From Verrucomicrobiaceae bacterium (GTDB taxonomy: Bacteria > Verrucomicrobiota > Verrucomicrobiia > Verrucomicrobiales > Akkermansiaceae), in NCBI GenBank assembly GCA_027487435.1, contig JAIYDP010000489.1, positions 1 through 64,000 on the forward strand: 64,000 nt of DNA. Direction: 5' to 3'. The position numbers and the translations under genes are program-made. Positions within the stretch are counted from its first letter, which is position 1. Each line of letters begins with the position of its first letter. A model generated the notes under the pieces. It had not been told where the DNA came from. It made no database searches and worked only from the letters and a program-made list of their open reading frames with translations. Below, piece by piece: positions 8,456 through 17,730 of the stretch.

Positions 8456-9874
8456 ATGATGATCAAACCCGTGCAACTTCAGAAGATTTTTGTAAGGCTT
8501 TTGTTGTTGCTACACGTCTCGTTGTTTACAGCTCGTGCAAGCGAAGCTCCAACCAACTTCGTTTTAATTTTGGCAGACGATCTTGGCTATGGCGATTTAA
8601 GCATCCACGGCAGCAAACAGATTCAAACACCGCAGATTGATTCCATTGCAGAAAATGGAGTGCGTTTTTCCCATGCGTATGTCACGTCTGCAGTCTGTGC
8701 TCCGTCACGCGCAGGCTTGCTTACCGGAATTCATCAGGCTTCCTTCGGTTTTCGCGACAATTTGACTCCCGTTCAGCGCGGGCATGATCCCGAGTTTGTC
8801 GGCTTACCAATTCAACAAAAAACGATCGCCGATTACCTTAAAACGCGCGGATATACATCAGGAGTCATCGGCAAATGGCATCTTGGCGAGCTGACTCAAT
8901 TTCATCCCCTGCGACGCGGGTTCGATGAATTTTGGGGCTATCTGGGAGGAGGTCACGATTATTTTGATGCTTCAGAAAGCGGAAATGGAATGAAATGCCA
9001 TATACAGTCCAATAAGAAAACTGCCGCACCGCTTACATATCTGACTGACGATCAAGGTGACGAATGTGTTGATTTTATTCGTCGTCATAAAGATCAACCA
9101 TTTTTCCTCTATGCATCCTTCGCAGCACCGCATTCGCCCATGCAAGCGCCAGAAGTTGACTTGAAGAAATTTGCACACATCAAGGACAAAACCCGGCGCA
9201 CCTATTGTGCGATGGTGCATCGTCTGGATATCAATGTGGGAAAAATTCTTGCCGAACTCCGGCAGCAAGGCTTGGAAGATCGAACGTGCGTTGTGTTCCT
9301 AAGTGATAACGGAGGTTCTAGTGCTCCAGCTATCCGAAATGGTTCTTGCAACGCTCCCTTGCGTGGTAGCAAAACAACCGTCTGGGAGGGCGGGATTCGC
9401 GTGCCACTTTTCATGAAATACCCTCGCAAAATCGAGAAAGGCTTAGTCAAAAAGTCCATCGTATCTTCCTTGGACATCGCGCCTACGTTTTTCGAGATGA
9501 CAGATCCTTCCGGTAATGCCTCGACTGGGTTCGATGGAAAGAATCTATTGCCGATCATTCTCGACCCTTCGTTGAAGGTTCACCATTCCACCTTGTTTTG
9601 GAATTACACCGTCGGTTCTGCAGTCCGTGATGGCGATTGGAAATTGTTGCAACTTCCCGACTGTTTGCCCCGCTTGTATGATCTCAGCGTCGATAGCTCC
9701 GAGCAGCATGACCTCGCAAAGGAACAAACAGAAAAAGTGCAGCACCTGTTGAAAAAACTAGGAAACTGGCAAATCCAGTTGCCGAACCCGTTATTTCGAG
9801 AACCCTCCGATTGGCGGTTGCGTCATCGTAGTTTTTATGATGTGCCATATTCACTGCAACAGCCGAGTCCCTAG
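8456..9874 (+). CDS. Exported sulfatase (formylglycine type)
   Basis: This is an alkaline-phosphatase-fold sulfatase that removes sulfate esters from an unknown, probably polysaccharide, substrate. The start at 8456 has GGAGG 9 bases upstream and yields a signal peptide ending near ARA-SEA. Metal ligands appear in ILADDLGYGD. The modification motif is CAPSRAGLLTG, where the Cys should become formylglycine. IGKWHLGE and FLSDNGG supply further active-site residues. The C-terminal sub-domain ends with ELY-like text DGDWKLLQLP. Single sulfatases of this kind abound in Verrucomicrobia. No maturase is seen nearby. The first in-frame ATG (8399) would place the tRNA-proximal leader in the protein and is less likely. 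Confidence 0.92.
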   Translation: MMIKPVQLQKIFVRLLLLLHVSLFTARASEAPTNFVLILADDLGYGDLSIHGSKQIQTPQIDSIAENGVRFSHAYVTSAVCAPSRAGLLTGIHQASFGFRDNLTPVQRGHDPEFVGLPIQQKTIADYLKTRGYTSGVIGKWHLGELTQFHPLRRGFDEFWGYLGGGHDYFDASESGNGMKCHIQSNKKTAAPLTYLTDDQGDECVDFIRRHKDQPFFLYASFAAPHSPMQAPEVDLKKFAHIKDKTRRTYCAMVHRLDINVGKILAELRQQGLEDRTCVVFLSDNGGSSAPAIRNGSCNAPLRGSKTTVWEGGIRVPLFMKYPRKIEKGLVKKSIVSSLDIAPTFFEMTDPSGNASTGFDGKNLLPIILDPSLKVHHSTLFWNYTVGSAVRDGDWKLLQLPDCLPRLYDLSVDSSEQHDLAKEQTEKVQHLLKKLGNWQIQLPNPLFREPSDWRLRHRSFYDVPYSLQQPSP

Positions 9875-9949
9875 AAGAAAAATAGCGATTTCTCGAATAG
9901 CAGAATAATGATTGAATAAAATCACAAAAAAATGCATCACATTGCTGTC

Positions 9950-10501
9950 ATGAAAATGCACTCACTGATTCCTATCGCTGCAATCGCACTTGCGACTATC
10001 GCTCCTACCACCGCAGAAGTTCTTACTTTCCAAGGATCAACCCGTTGGAGCACGACTTTGTTCACTCCAGAGACTCGGACGGCACAAGCTTCTACGAGTT
10101 ACATTACCTATTATGTTGTTGAGCAGAGCCAAGGCAACATCGTAGACACGGTGAAAATCGATGCTTATACGGATAGACTTGGGCGGCACTACTACATTGA
10201 TGAAGATTTTAACATCGAGTACGGATTTTTCGGGCTAGGCGGCTTTGATGCTGCCGGCGGTATGGAAGTCACAGGTTTGAGCGCTGTATTGCCTTTCCGT
10301 GGCACGATTCGTTTTGGTGATCTCAATGCGTTTTCGCTCTACACCACTGCGGATTATTACAAGGAAGGCGCTAATTTGGATATTACCACAATCACAGGTT
10401 CGGCACGCCTCAATACGTTTTTTAGTGGTAATGTCGGCATAGTTACTGCTGTTGACGTCATAGCCGATTACTTGGAACGTCGTGGTTATCGCCGTAAATG
10501 A
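9950..10501 (+). CDS. Exported protein, unknown function
   Basis: The N-terminus MKMHSLIPIAAIALATIAPT is a signal peptide ending near TTA-EV. An upstream ATG at 9932 adds six residues. The mature part, about 165 residues, is rich in Thr, Tyr and aromatic-alternating beta strands. I recognise no family. It lacks a PEP-CTERM or lipobox. The stop overlaps the start of the next gene (ATGA at 10498-10501), so the two products are probably made together. Confidence 0.65.
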   Translation: MKMHSLIPIAAIALATIAPTTAEVLTFQGSTRWSTTLFTPETRTAQASTSYITYYVVEQSQGNIVDTVKIDAYTDRLGRHYYIDEDFNIEYGFFGLGGFDAAGGMEVTGLSAVLPFRGTIRFGDLNAFSLYTTADYYKEGANLDITTITGSARLNTFFSGNVGIVTAVDVIADYLERRGYRRK

Positions 10502-11202
10502 TAAAAAATCGAAATCGTTCGATGGCACTTGCAGCGGGAATTTTCACCATTTTCGCTGCTGGTGTTTTTTTGGGCAAACGCATGGCATCTTCCGCCAATG
10601 ATTCGAACACGAAGCCGCCATCGGAACAATCCCATGATTCCCGAGCTAGATCAAATCACCTCGTAGATGCAAGTCCATCCTCGGGGAAAGCTGAAATTCC
10701 AAGAAAAAAAGCTCCATACGATCCTGAGCAAGAAGCAGTTCTAGCCAAAATTCGCAAAGCTCGTTTGAATGAGGAATCTACGCGAATTCGTCAATTGACA
10801 CATGTGCTTGAAGAGACCAAAAACTTAGAGCTTACCAAAGCACTACTCGATGAGCTTCGTAGCATTGTCAGCGAAGGAGAGCAACAAAGCAGTCATTTTG
10901 TTCTATCTCTCATGGAGCAGCGTGAAGATAAAGCCGCAGTTGCTTTTCTACTGGAAACGGCATCACACCCCAATGCTGATATAGCGGATCGTGCTTTATT
11001 TGCTTTAGAGGCGGTCGCGGGCAAAGTATTCAATGATCGGACTGAGGCTGCGGCATGGGCTTCAACATGGCAGCCAGAGGAAGATCGAGTTAGGCTTTTT
11101 GCCCCAAATCAAGCACAAGCAAATGACGATTTCACCTCTGGTGTTCCTCGTGATGTCAGTCCCGTCAGAAAAGAGCCATCGAACCAAGTGCCGGATCAAT
11201 AA
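10498..11202 (+). CDS. Membrane-anchored helical protein, unknown function
   Basis: A short N-terminus is followed by a membrane segment (about residues 10-26) and a Ser/Pro-rich linker. The predicted all-helical region (roughly 75-200) contains LTKALLDELRSIVSEGEQQ and ADIADRALFALEAVAG, which looks like HEAT-type helical repeats. A Pro/Asn-rich tail closes it. It overlaps the preceding exported protein by 4 bp. No enzymatic motif is visible. Confidence 0.6.
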   Translation: MIKNRNRSMALAAGIFTIFAAGVFLGKRMASSANDSNTKPPSEQSHDSRARSNHLVDASPSSGKAEIPRKKAPYDPEQEAVLAKIRKARLNEESTRIRQLTHVLEETKNLELTKALLDELRSIVSEGEQQSSHFVLSLMEQREDKAAVAFLLETASHPNADIADRALFALEAVAGKVFNDRTEAAAWASTWQPEEDRVRLFAPNQAQANDDFTSGVPRDVSPVRKEPSNQVPDQ

Positions 11203-11204
11203 AA

Positions 11205-11237
11205 AACAACCGAGATTCCTCTACGAACTCGGTTGTT
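11205..11237 (-). terminator. Rho-independent terminator for the entericidin-like gene
   Basis: A perfect 10-base stem (11205-11214 with 11228-11237) has a 13-base loop. The A-run at 11201-11206 is a T-run when read on the minus strand, so the terminator serves the minus-strand gene at 11273-11434. It could weakly stop the + strand operon as well. Confidence 0.75.
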
Positions 11238-11272
11238 GGAAGCAAAGAAAGCAAAGAATGCGAAAACTGATA

Positions 11273-11434
11273 TCAATAGGTCGGAGCACCAGCTTCTTCG
11301 TCACTTCCCTTGTGACCACGAGCCGTTTTTTCCAAGCCGTCGGCTCCTTGTCGGATATCGCGGGATAATCCGATCATGGTGTTGCAAGAACTGAGAGATA
11401 GAACTACAAGTAAGGCAAATGTGAATGTTTTCAT
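11273..11434 (-). CDS. Entericidin-like small lipoprotein (53 aa)
   Basis: This short gene encodes MKTFTFALLVVLSLSSC, a signal peptide with lipobox SSC, then NTMIGLSRDIRQGADGLEKT and a short charged tail ending in APTY. The pattern C-N-T-x2-G-x3-D-I-x2-G-x3-E is that of entericidin A/B-type lipoproteins, small envelope proteins that in enterobacteria form a toxin-antidote pair in stationary phase. Only one copy is present. It is divergent from the two-component operon at 11578 and has its own terminator at 11205-11237. There is no strong ribosome site. The length is too short for common ORF cut-offs. Confidence 0.8.
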   Translation of the reverse strand: MKTFTFALLVVLSLSSCNTMIGLSRDIRQGADGLEKTARGHKGSDEEAGAPTY

Positions 11435-11577
11435 AAAGGACACCGCTTACTGAATGTTGAATTTTAATAAATGTCAAATAGTTTTTTTGAGACCTTGCGA
11501 AATAGAGAGCCGTTTTTTCATGCGAATTTTACCTACTTTTTACAGACGCGACTACGCGTATTTGCTAAGCTCTTCTC

Positions 11578-12267
11578 ATGAGTAAGGGAACCATTTTGAT
11601 CGTGGAGGACGATGCGTCGGTCAGACGAGGCATTGTCGACGCTCTTGAGTTTTCAGGCTACCTCACTCTTGAAGCACAGAACGGAGAAGAAGGCATCGCT
11701 CTGGGGCTGCGAGCGAACTACCAATTGATGCTATTGGATTTGGTAATGCCGAAATGCAGTGGATTCGAGGTGTTAGGCGCATTAAAGAAGAGTCGCGCCG
11801 GTCAGCCAGTTATCATTCTCTCGGCTCGTGGCGAAGAAGCCGATCGGGTGCGTGGACTGCAAGCTGGTGCCGACGACTACGTGGTCAAACCTTTCAGCGT
11901 GAAAGAACTTATCGCGCGTGTGGAAGCGGTCATGAGACGTTCCTGCGAACGCGTCGCCGAAGACGAAACGTTACGTTTTGCCAGCGGTAGCGTTGACCAT
12001 ACTCTCGGTATGCTGCGATTTTCTGATGGTCGTACGGTCGAAATCTCGCCTCGCGAAGTGGATCTTTTGCGATACTTGATCCGATCGGCTGGGCGAGCTG
12101 TTTCTCGTGAAGAGTTGTTGCTACATGTGTGGCGGCTCGATGCTCGTGGCATGGAAACGCGCACTATAGACATGCATATCGCTCATTTACGAACCAAACT
12201 AGGTGATTCTAGCCAAACGATGATCGTCACCGTGCGCGGGAAAGGATATCGGTGGTCTGTTCTATGA
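11578..12267 (+). CDS. OmpR/PhoB-family response regulator
   Basis: The N-terminal receiver domain has acidic residues at 11-12, the phosphoacceptor Asp54 in LMLLDLVMPK and Lys104 in YVVKPFSV. The C-terminal winged helix spans about 135-229, with EISPREVDLLRYL and the end motif IVTVRGKGYRW. The stop overlaps the kinase start (ATGA at 12264-12267), so the pair forms one system. The regulated genes are unknown. The divergent entericidin-like lipoprotein is the nearest candidate. Confidence 0.93.
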   Translation: MSKGTILIVEDDASVRRGIVDALEFSGYLTLEAQNGEEGIALGLRANYQLMLLDLVMPKCSGFEVLGALKKSRAGQPVIILSARGEEADRVRGLQAGADDYVVKPFSVKELIARVEAVMRRSCERVAEDETLRFASGSVDHTLGMLRFSDGRTVEISPREVDLLRYLIRSAGRAVSREELLLHVWRLDARGMETRTIDMHIAHLRTKLGDSSQTMIVTVRGKGYRWSVL

Positions 12268-13955
12268 AAAATGTTTTTTGGACATGGGGAATCACCCTCT
12301 TGTGTGCCTTGCTCGGCATTGCAGCTATGAGCGGGATGTCCCGTCATGTTATGAGGTTGGAACGAGAGAATCATACGGCACGATACGAAAAAGAACATGC
12401 CGAAAAAATTCGCCTCGCTCTGTGGCGCATGGAATCTGAAGCTAGTGCCATTCTGCTTTTAGAGAATACCCGCAGTTCCAAGAATTTTCTCGAGATTACC
12501 GCTGAAGACAAGCCCGAGCATGTGCGCAGTTATTTCCAATATGACATGAATGGAAACCACCTGCAATCTAGCCCTTCTGATAAGGAAAAAGAGGCGACTC
12601 TGCGTGGGATACTAAGCAATCCGAGCAATCGATCTTGTGGAAGTAAGGTCTCGAATAGCTGTGTGGCTGTGCACACGGCAAACCTGCCATGGGGGCAGCA
12701 AATCACTTCATACAATTCCATCAATCTACAAAAAGTAGAAATTCAGCCTGAGTTTGAGAAGTCGATACGAGCCGAGCAGAGAATGCGAAATCTCGGACAA
12801 ATGAAAGGCGGCAATATCGAACAGACGATACAAGTCGCCAATGAAGAAATTCTGATTGCGGGAGATTATCGACCCTTATGGATGGATGAAGAATTGTTTC
12901 TGGTGAGAAAATTGATTGGAGCTAACAAAAATGTGATGCAAGGCGTATGGTTGGATCAATCCATTTTGAAACAGCGGCTACTTTACCTAACTAACGACCT
13001 TTTTTCCAAGGCCGAGCTTTTGCCTACGCTGCTGGACAATTCGCTCATGACCCCAGATCAGCCTGCCTTGATTGTCTCGCAACCTGCTACGGATGATCCT
13101 TTGGCCTTGGTTAGTCTGCCATGGCGCTTGGAAGCTCAGTTATCGATGCAGGGCACTTCTAACGAAAACTCTGCTGCCATCACCGCTCTACGTTTTGCTT
13201 GGATCGGACTTGCTGTAGCCTTTGTCGCGGGCACAGCACTGGTACTGGGTCTGTTGCGCTTGAGTGAGAGGCGCGCCACATTTGTTTCATCAGTGACGCA
13301 TGAACTGCGAACTCCGCTTACCACATTTCAACTCTATACTGATTTGCTTGCCAATGGCATGGTGCGTGAGGCCGAAAAACAACAAACCTATTTCGAAACG
13401 ATGCGTCGAGAAGCCATCCGCCTTGGGCATTTGGTAGAAAATGTCCTAGCTTTTGCCAAAGTGGAACGAGGCTCCGCTCGGGGCGGCTTGAGGCCTGTGA
13501 AATGGGGTGAGATTTTGCCCAACATTATGGAACAGATGCAGTCTCGATTGCAGCAAGCTGATTTGACCTTAGACGCCCAGTTCAATGAGTCGGATCTAAC
13601 GAAATGTCTTACCACAGATCCTGTAGCGCTAGAGCACATCTTATTGAACCTTGCAGACAACGCCGCAAAATATGCACATCCTCATTCACAGCCAAAAGTG
13701 ATTTTTCATCTCACAGATGGGGATGATGGTTGGAAAATCACTTTTCGTGACTTTGGACCAGGCATCGAGCGAACAGAAAGACGCAACATCTTTTTGCCTT
13801 TCCACAAATCGGCGCAAGTCGCGGCAAATAGCAAAACTGGCGTAGGTCTTGGCCTTTCCCTTTCGAAACGTCTTGCGAAATCCATCAAAGCAAAACTTTC
13901 TTATCTACCCGCGCAAGATGGCGGCGCATGCTTCGTTATCGAAAGCAAACGATAG
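12264..13955 (+). CDS. Sensor histidine kinase, membrane bound
   Basis: Two membrane segments (about residues 8-24 and 312-332) frame a roughly 285-residue periplasmic sensor region with no recognised domain. It contains a Cys pair (near residues 125 and 133) that might form a disulfide. The cytoplasmic part has the H-box SVTHELRTPLTTF with His346, an N box (LLNLADNAAKYA), DFGPGIE and GVGLGLSLSK. The start at 12264 lies inside the regulator stop. No HAMP domain is evident between the second membrane segment and the H-box. Confidence 0.93.
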   Translation: MKNVFWTWGITLLCALLGIAAMSGMSRHVMRLERENHTARYEKEHAEKIRLALWRMESEASAILLLENTRSSKNFLEITAEDKPEHVRSYFQYDMNGNHLQSSPSDKEKEATLRGILSNPSNRSCGSKVSNSCVAVHTANLPWGQQITSYNSINLQKVEIQPEFEKSIRAEQRMRNLGQMKGGNIEQTIQVANEEILIAGDYRPLWMDEELFLVRKLIGANKNVMQGVWLDQSILKQRLLYLTNDLFSKAELLPTLLDNSLMTPDQPALIVSQPATDDPLALVSLPWRLEAQLSMQGTSNENSAAITALRFAWIGLAVAFVAGTALVLGLLRLSERRATFVSSVTHELRTPLTTFQLYTDLLANGMVREAEKQQTYFETMRREAIRLGHLVENVLAFAKVERGSARGGLRPVKWGEILPNIMEQMQSRLQQADLTLDAQFNESDLTKCLTTDPVALEHILLNLADNAAKYAHPHSQPKVIFHLTDGDDGWKITFRDFGPGIERTERRNIFLPFHKSAQVAANSKTGVGLGLSLSKRLAKSIKAKLSYLPAQDGGACFVIESKR

Positions 13956-14083
13956 ATTGATTCAGCATTCTGGCATGGCGTAGTTGCTTTGCCATTGCCT
14001 AGTAAGAAGCTCAGGTACGAATGTTTGGGTTTTTGCGAGTTGTTGCTTGGATGATGCAACAACTCGCGGCACAATTCGTAGGC
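13956..14083. other. Convergent intergenic region with a perfect hairpin
   Basis: A perfect 12-base inverted repeat (14035-14046 and 14056-14067, GCGAGTTGTTGC) sits between the 3' ends of the kinase gene and the small minus-strand gene at 14084. No T-run follows on either strand, so it is a hairpin of unclear type, possibly a shared 3' boundary. Confidence 0.55.
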
Positions 14084-14308
14084 TTATGCTGCAATTTCGT
14101 AAAATTCCGCAATCTTTGCAAAGATCCGATCTCTACGCTCGCGGGCTTTTTCTACGTCCTTGGTTTTCAGGGAAAATCTCATCCGTTCCGATGTTGCATC
14201 GGGCTTGTGAACCGTAACGTGACACCACCAGATGCCACGGTTGTTCCAGAGATGATGGTTGGAATTTTCATCATTGATTTTCATGACGATTTTAGCGCTT
14301 TTCTTCAT
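14084..14308 (-). CDS. Small integrase/Arm-domain-like protein
   Basis: The product, 74 residues from ATG 14308 (or 66 from 14284), reads HHLWNNRGIWWCHVTVHKPD followed by a segment of basic residues with SLKTKDVEKARERRD. This is the layout of the N-terminal arm-binding domain of tyrosine recombinases (a three-stranded sheet and a helix). There is no catalytic domain. It could be a free-standing DNA-binding protein or the stump of a lost integrase. No attachment-site repeat was found. Confidence 0.5.
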   Translation of the reverse strand: MKKSAKIVMKINDENSNHHLWNNRGIWWCHVTVHKPDATSERMRFSLKTKDVEKARERRDRIFAKIAEFYEIAA

Positions 14309-14700
14309 GCGCCATGATACTTGCTCATACTTAGCAACATAGGCAACAAAAAAATTCAAAAATAGTACAGAACTAGGAATGAGTACAGATACGTGTCTTC
14401 TACGGATTCCCCGTTAATGACGGCTTCATGAGCGAATTCCCTAGCTTTTTGAGCATCATGTTTCGAGAAAAAGCGATTCATGCAAAAACCCAAAAAATCA
14501 CAGAACTGTACTATCGTAAAATTTCGAATGTGCCGAACATATCCGTCAATATCATTTGCCGCTCAAAGGTGCATAGATTTCGGATGAGTCTTATTGGATT
14601 CGTTGTCCCCTCATACGGCTCTTGGTGCAAAACAACAAAGTGATCTGTTCCATCCGCTCGCTTTCGTTACAGGCTACAGAGGAATAGTTTGCAGAAGTCT
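14309..14700. other. Gene-poor region
   Basis: An AT-rich stretch upstream of the small integrase-like gene and downstream of the cystathionine synthase gene. Short open frames exist, but none has a protein-like composition or ribosome site. TAGTACAG and CTGTACTA occur about 140 bases apart, too weak to call. I see no supported feature. Confidence 0.4.
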
Positions 14701-16170
14701 TCAAAGTTCTGCAAGAGCATCAGTAAATTTTTGCAACAAAAGCTCTTGATCTTCGCACCCGGCACTGACTCGGATCAAATGAGGAGGCACACCACAGCCC
14801 TCTGCCCAGTCTTGTTCACGATAGTGAGCAAGTAAGACGTAGGGGCAGACTAGCGTAAACGGAGTGCCAAAACTAGGCCCCTTGCATACGGCTAGGGCAT
14901 CATAAAACTTCGCTACTTTTTTAGGTGCTTTTAGCGTAAAAGAAAACAATCCACCATAGCCTCCTTGTGGTGAGCGGATTTTGTCATACTCGTTACGACA
15001 TGTTACCGACGGATGCCATACTTGATCTACCGCAGGATGAGCAAGAAGCATGTGGACTAATGCTTGAGCATTTTGATGAGCTTTTGCACGTAACTCTTCG
15101 CCTTCTTTGATATTATTCAGCAACGCCAAACTATCTCCAGGATACATCGGTGCACATTCTGCCACCTCACCAGCTAGCGCTACAGCAAAGTCTGCATGAA
15201 ACATGCTATCTTCACGAACACAAGCCATGCCTGCCATGACATCTCCTTTTGTGCTATACCATTTCGTTAGGCTGGACGTTATGACGTCTGCATAGCGCAG
15301 GGCATTTACGCTGCCTGGAATGGCAACGCTCACGTCAACGACAAAAGGCGTAGCACCATCGCGGCAGGCCGAAGCTATTTTTTCCAAATCCACGGTGCGC
15401 ATCAATGGATTGCTAGGCACCTCTGTCATCACTGCGGCAAATTCTCCCTGCCTCACGCGACGCAATGCTTCATCTAACGATTCACCAACCCCTTCTGCCA
15501 AAAATACCACGCCATTGCCGAATAGCTCTTGGATCTTCAAGCTGTCCACATACGGAAATTCAATCTGCAAAGTCTTTTTCCCAGTTCGCAAACCGGGTAA
15601 GCTTCGCAACACCGCAGTGCATGCCGCCATACCACTCGAAAAGAGAAATACCTGCTCTGGCGCTACCGATGTTAGACGCGCCACACGTGAACGCAAAATC
15701 TTGAATCGTCCTGACGTTACGGGCTGACCGTCCAAATAATCGATCGCTTGCCGACTACTCACGACCTCGCCACTAAAGCGCCAATACTCCAAAGCCACAG
15801 CGTAGGCCTTCTCTGGCACCACTAAGGCTTGCAAGCCATGAAAGCTGGCAATTCTCGCTGCCACTTCACAGCGACGCTCCACAAAACGCTGCGCTCGTTG
15901 AGCTGAAACTCTTGTCGGAAATACCACAGATCGTTCTCCTTCCGAGGCGACTTCCCGTTGCGCGACTTCAAACAAGCGCTCCACGCCGGGATGACGAAAA
16001 AAACGTGGATAGCCGACGCGCATTTTGCGCAAGACCCGATCGCGCCCCTCTTCATATTCGACCACCGACTTCCATGTCGGTAGGCAAACTGACACAGCAT
16101 GCAAGTGATCTGGTAGGGGAATACCTAGATCACTTTCTTGCCAAGCTGGTTCCAAAAGCAAATTTCGCAT
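14701..16170 (-). CDS. PLP-dependent cystathionine gamma-synthase, fungal (Str2/Met-7) type
   Basis: The C-terminal ~380 residues are a Cys/Met-metabolism PLP fold with the Lys-bearing motif SSLTKWYSTKGDVMAG, FLFSSGMAA upstream and VPSNPLMRTVD. The N-terminal ~110 residues are absent from ordinary MetB. They contain LGIPLPDHLHAVSVCLPTW and VEYEEGRDRVLRKMRVGYPR followed by FF, the signature extension of fungal cystathionine gamma-synthases. It should join an activated homoserine to cysteine in methionine synthesis. ATG 16170 begins just before that region. The frame extends to 16260. It lies 31-122 bp after dgt on the same strand. Confidence 0.85.
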   Translation of the reverse strand: MRNLLLEPAWQESDLGIPLPDHLHAVSVCLPTWKSVVEYEEGRDRVLRKMRVGYPRFFRHPGVERLFEVAQREVASEGERSVVFPTRVSAQRAQRFVERRCEVAARIASFHGLQALVVPEKAYAVALEYWRFSGEVVSSRQAIDYLDGQPVTSGRFKILRSRVARLTSVAPEQVFLFSSGMAACTAVLRSLPGLRTGKKTLQIEFPYVDSLKIQELFGNGVVFLAEGVGESLDEALRRVRQGEFAAVMTEVPSNPLMRTVDLEKIASACRDGATPFVVDVSVAIPGSVNALRYADVITSSLTKWYSTKGDVMAGMACVREDSMFHADFAVALAGEVAECAPMYPGDSLALLNNIKEGEELRAKAHQNAQALVHMLLAHPAVDQVWHPSVTCRNEYDKIRSPQGGYGGLFSFTLKAPKKVAKFYDALAVCKGPSFGTPFTLVCPYVLLAHYREQDWAEGCGVPPHLIRVSAGCEDQELLLQKFTDALAEL

Positions 16171-16291
16171 CGGGGCGGCAGTTGTTAGTCGCTGGAATTC
16201 AAGCTGACAAGAAAATTCACTCTTTCGCGTCGGCAACTCAAGTCGGGAAAGCTGGCGCATTCAGGCGAAAAATCAAATGCGACTTTGCTCG

Positions 16292-17581
16292 CTAGGCAAT
16301 CAAATCGCCGATGGATCCGAAATCGGGCAAGAAAAGTCGCTTGTACATCCTCGCAGCATAGCCGTCGGTCATTCCAGCAAGAAAATCACATACCAATCGA
16401 GATTTGCCCGCCATGTTGCCGCACTCTGCAATTTCTTCTGCGCTGTCCGCAGGTAAAATCTGAAAGTCTTGCCCATCGATGCTCCCTTCCTTCACATATC
16501 TTCGATCCAAAACTTCCCACAATCTCCCCAACATGTGGTGCCCTTTATGCTCCAATTGCTTCAATTGTGGTGATAAAAATACCACCTCAAACGCCAATGC
16601 CTTAAACATCGCAGACTCCGCCGCTACCGTCTCATCTACCAGCAATTCGTAGCGATACCGCTGACTCTGGTGGCTCAAAAAATTCACCCGCTCCTGCAAG
16701 CGCACCGACTGAATGAAGCGCCCGATGCTTTTGCCCACAAAAGGATCCACGCTCCTGCGCCGTATCGCTTTCAATAAATCACCGATCGGAGTCCCTTCGC
16801 CAAAAGCTACAGCCCTTTTCTCTGCCCAATGCACGATGCGATCACTCGTTAAAAATCCTGCCCGCCAACTGTCCGACAAATCATTTAAGGAATACGCCGT
16901 ATCATCCGCCCAGTCCATGATCTGACACTCGATCGATTTGAATCCGTCCCGCGTCTTTCCCGGCACAAGCTCCGCAGGAAAATCGTATCCCCCCATGGCC
17001 CAATCGAGAACCTCATGTTGTTCGTCGTATAAGAAATGATTCTTCGGAATTTTTCCCAACGAAGACCGCAGCTCTGACCACAAGCTCTTGTACTTCAAGA
17101 TGCTATCCGTGAAAGCGCGGCTCGGATTCATGCCACTGCGGCGCGAAGAAAAAATCCGCTCCGTGAGAATCCGCAAGGTCTGCGCGTTGCCTTCAAAACC
17201 GCCATGCTCTGCCATCAAATGATTCAAACTTCGCTCCCCTGCATGCCCAAAAGGCGGGTGCCCGAGATCATGCGATAAACACGCCGCCTCGACCAAATCC
17301 GCATCGATATAAAAATCAGGGCGCAATGGGCCATCTTTCCGGGATCGCAAAAAGTGACAAATCGCGCGGCCAATCTGGGCAACCTCTAACGAGTGCGTCA
17401 GCCGCGTCCTGTAGAAATCATATTCCCCGCTCCAAAATACCTGCGTTTTATTTTGTAAGCGCCGAAAGGTCGGCGTGTGCAATACGCGATCGCGATCGAT
17501 TTGAAACGTCGTGCGATAATCCGCCCCATCCGCACCGCCCCTCCAGCGTTCTTGATCCCAGGCATTGTAAAACGTATTCAT
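16292..17581 (-). CDS. dgt: dGTP triphosphohydrolase-like HD protein
   Basis: It hydrolyses dNTPs, classically dGTP, to nucleoside and triphosphate. The HD metal site is seen in RLTHSLEVAQIGR, CLSHDLGHPPFGHAGE and MDWADDTAYS, in the family order. The N-terminal MNTFYNAWDQERW and the downstream RDRVLHTPTFRRLQNKTQV are typical, so ATG 17581 is chosen over 17656. About 429 residues is within the family range. The cystathionine synthase gene follows on the same strand; no functional link is known. Confidence 0.92.
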   Translation of the reverse strand: MNTFYNAWDQERWRGGADGADYRTTFQIDRDRVLHTPTFRRLQNKTQVFWSGEYDFYRTRLTHSLEVAQIGRAICHFLRSRKDGPLRPDFYIDADLVEAACLSHDLGHPPFGHAGERSLNHLMAEHGGFEGNAQTLRILTERIFSSRRSGMNPSRAFTDSILKYKSLWSELRSSLGKIPKNHFLYDEQHEVLDWAMGGYDFPAELVPGKTRDGFKSIECQIMDWADDTAYSLNDLSDSWRAGFLTSDRIVHWAEKRAVAFGEGTPIGDLLKAIRRRSVDPFVGKSIGRFIQSVRLQERVNFLSHQSQRYRYELLVDETVAAESAMFKALAFEVVFLSPQLKQLEHKGHHMLGRLWEVLDRRYVKEGSIDGQDFQILPADSAEEIAECGNMAGKSRLVCDFLAGMTDGYAARMYKRLFLPDFGSIGDLIA

Positions 17582-17730
17582 CTCCCGCGAATCTACGGGT
17601 CGCCGCAAGACCAGCAAGCGAAAACATGAAGCATTTGCAAGCCGGGCTCCATCCATCTGACGTTTTGGTCGTCATAAATGCTATTCCAACTGCGGATTCT
17701 ACGTTGGCGGCAGTGAGGGCCTAGGAGTGA

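Noticed and set aside
14428-14643. ORF in the gene-poor region
   Set aside because: Short, no ribosome site, no recognisable motif.
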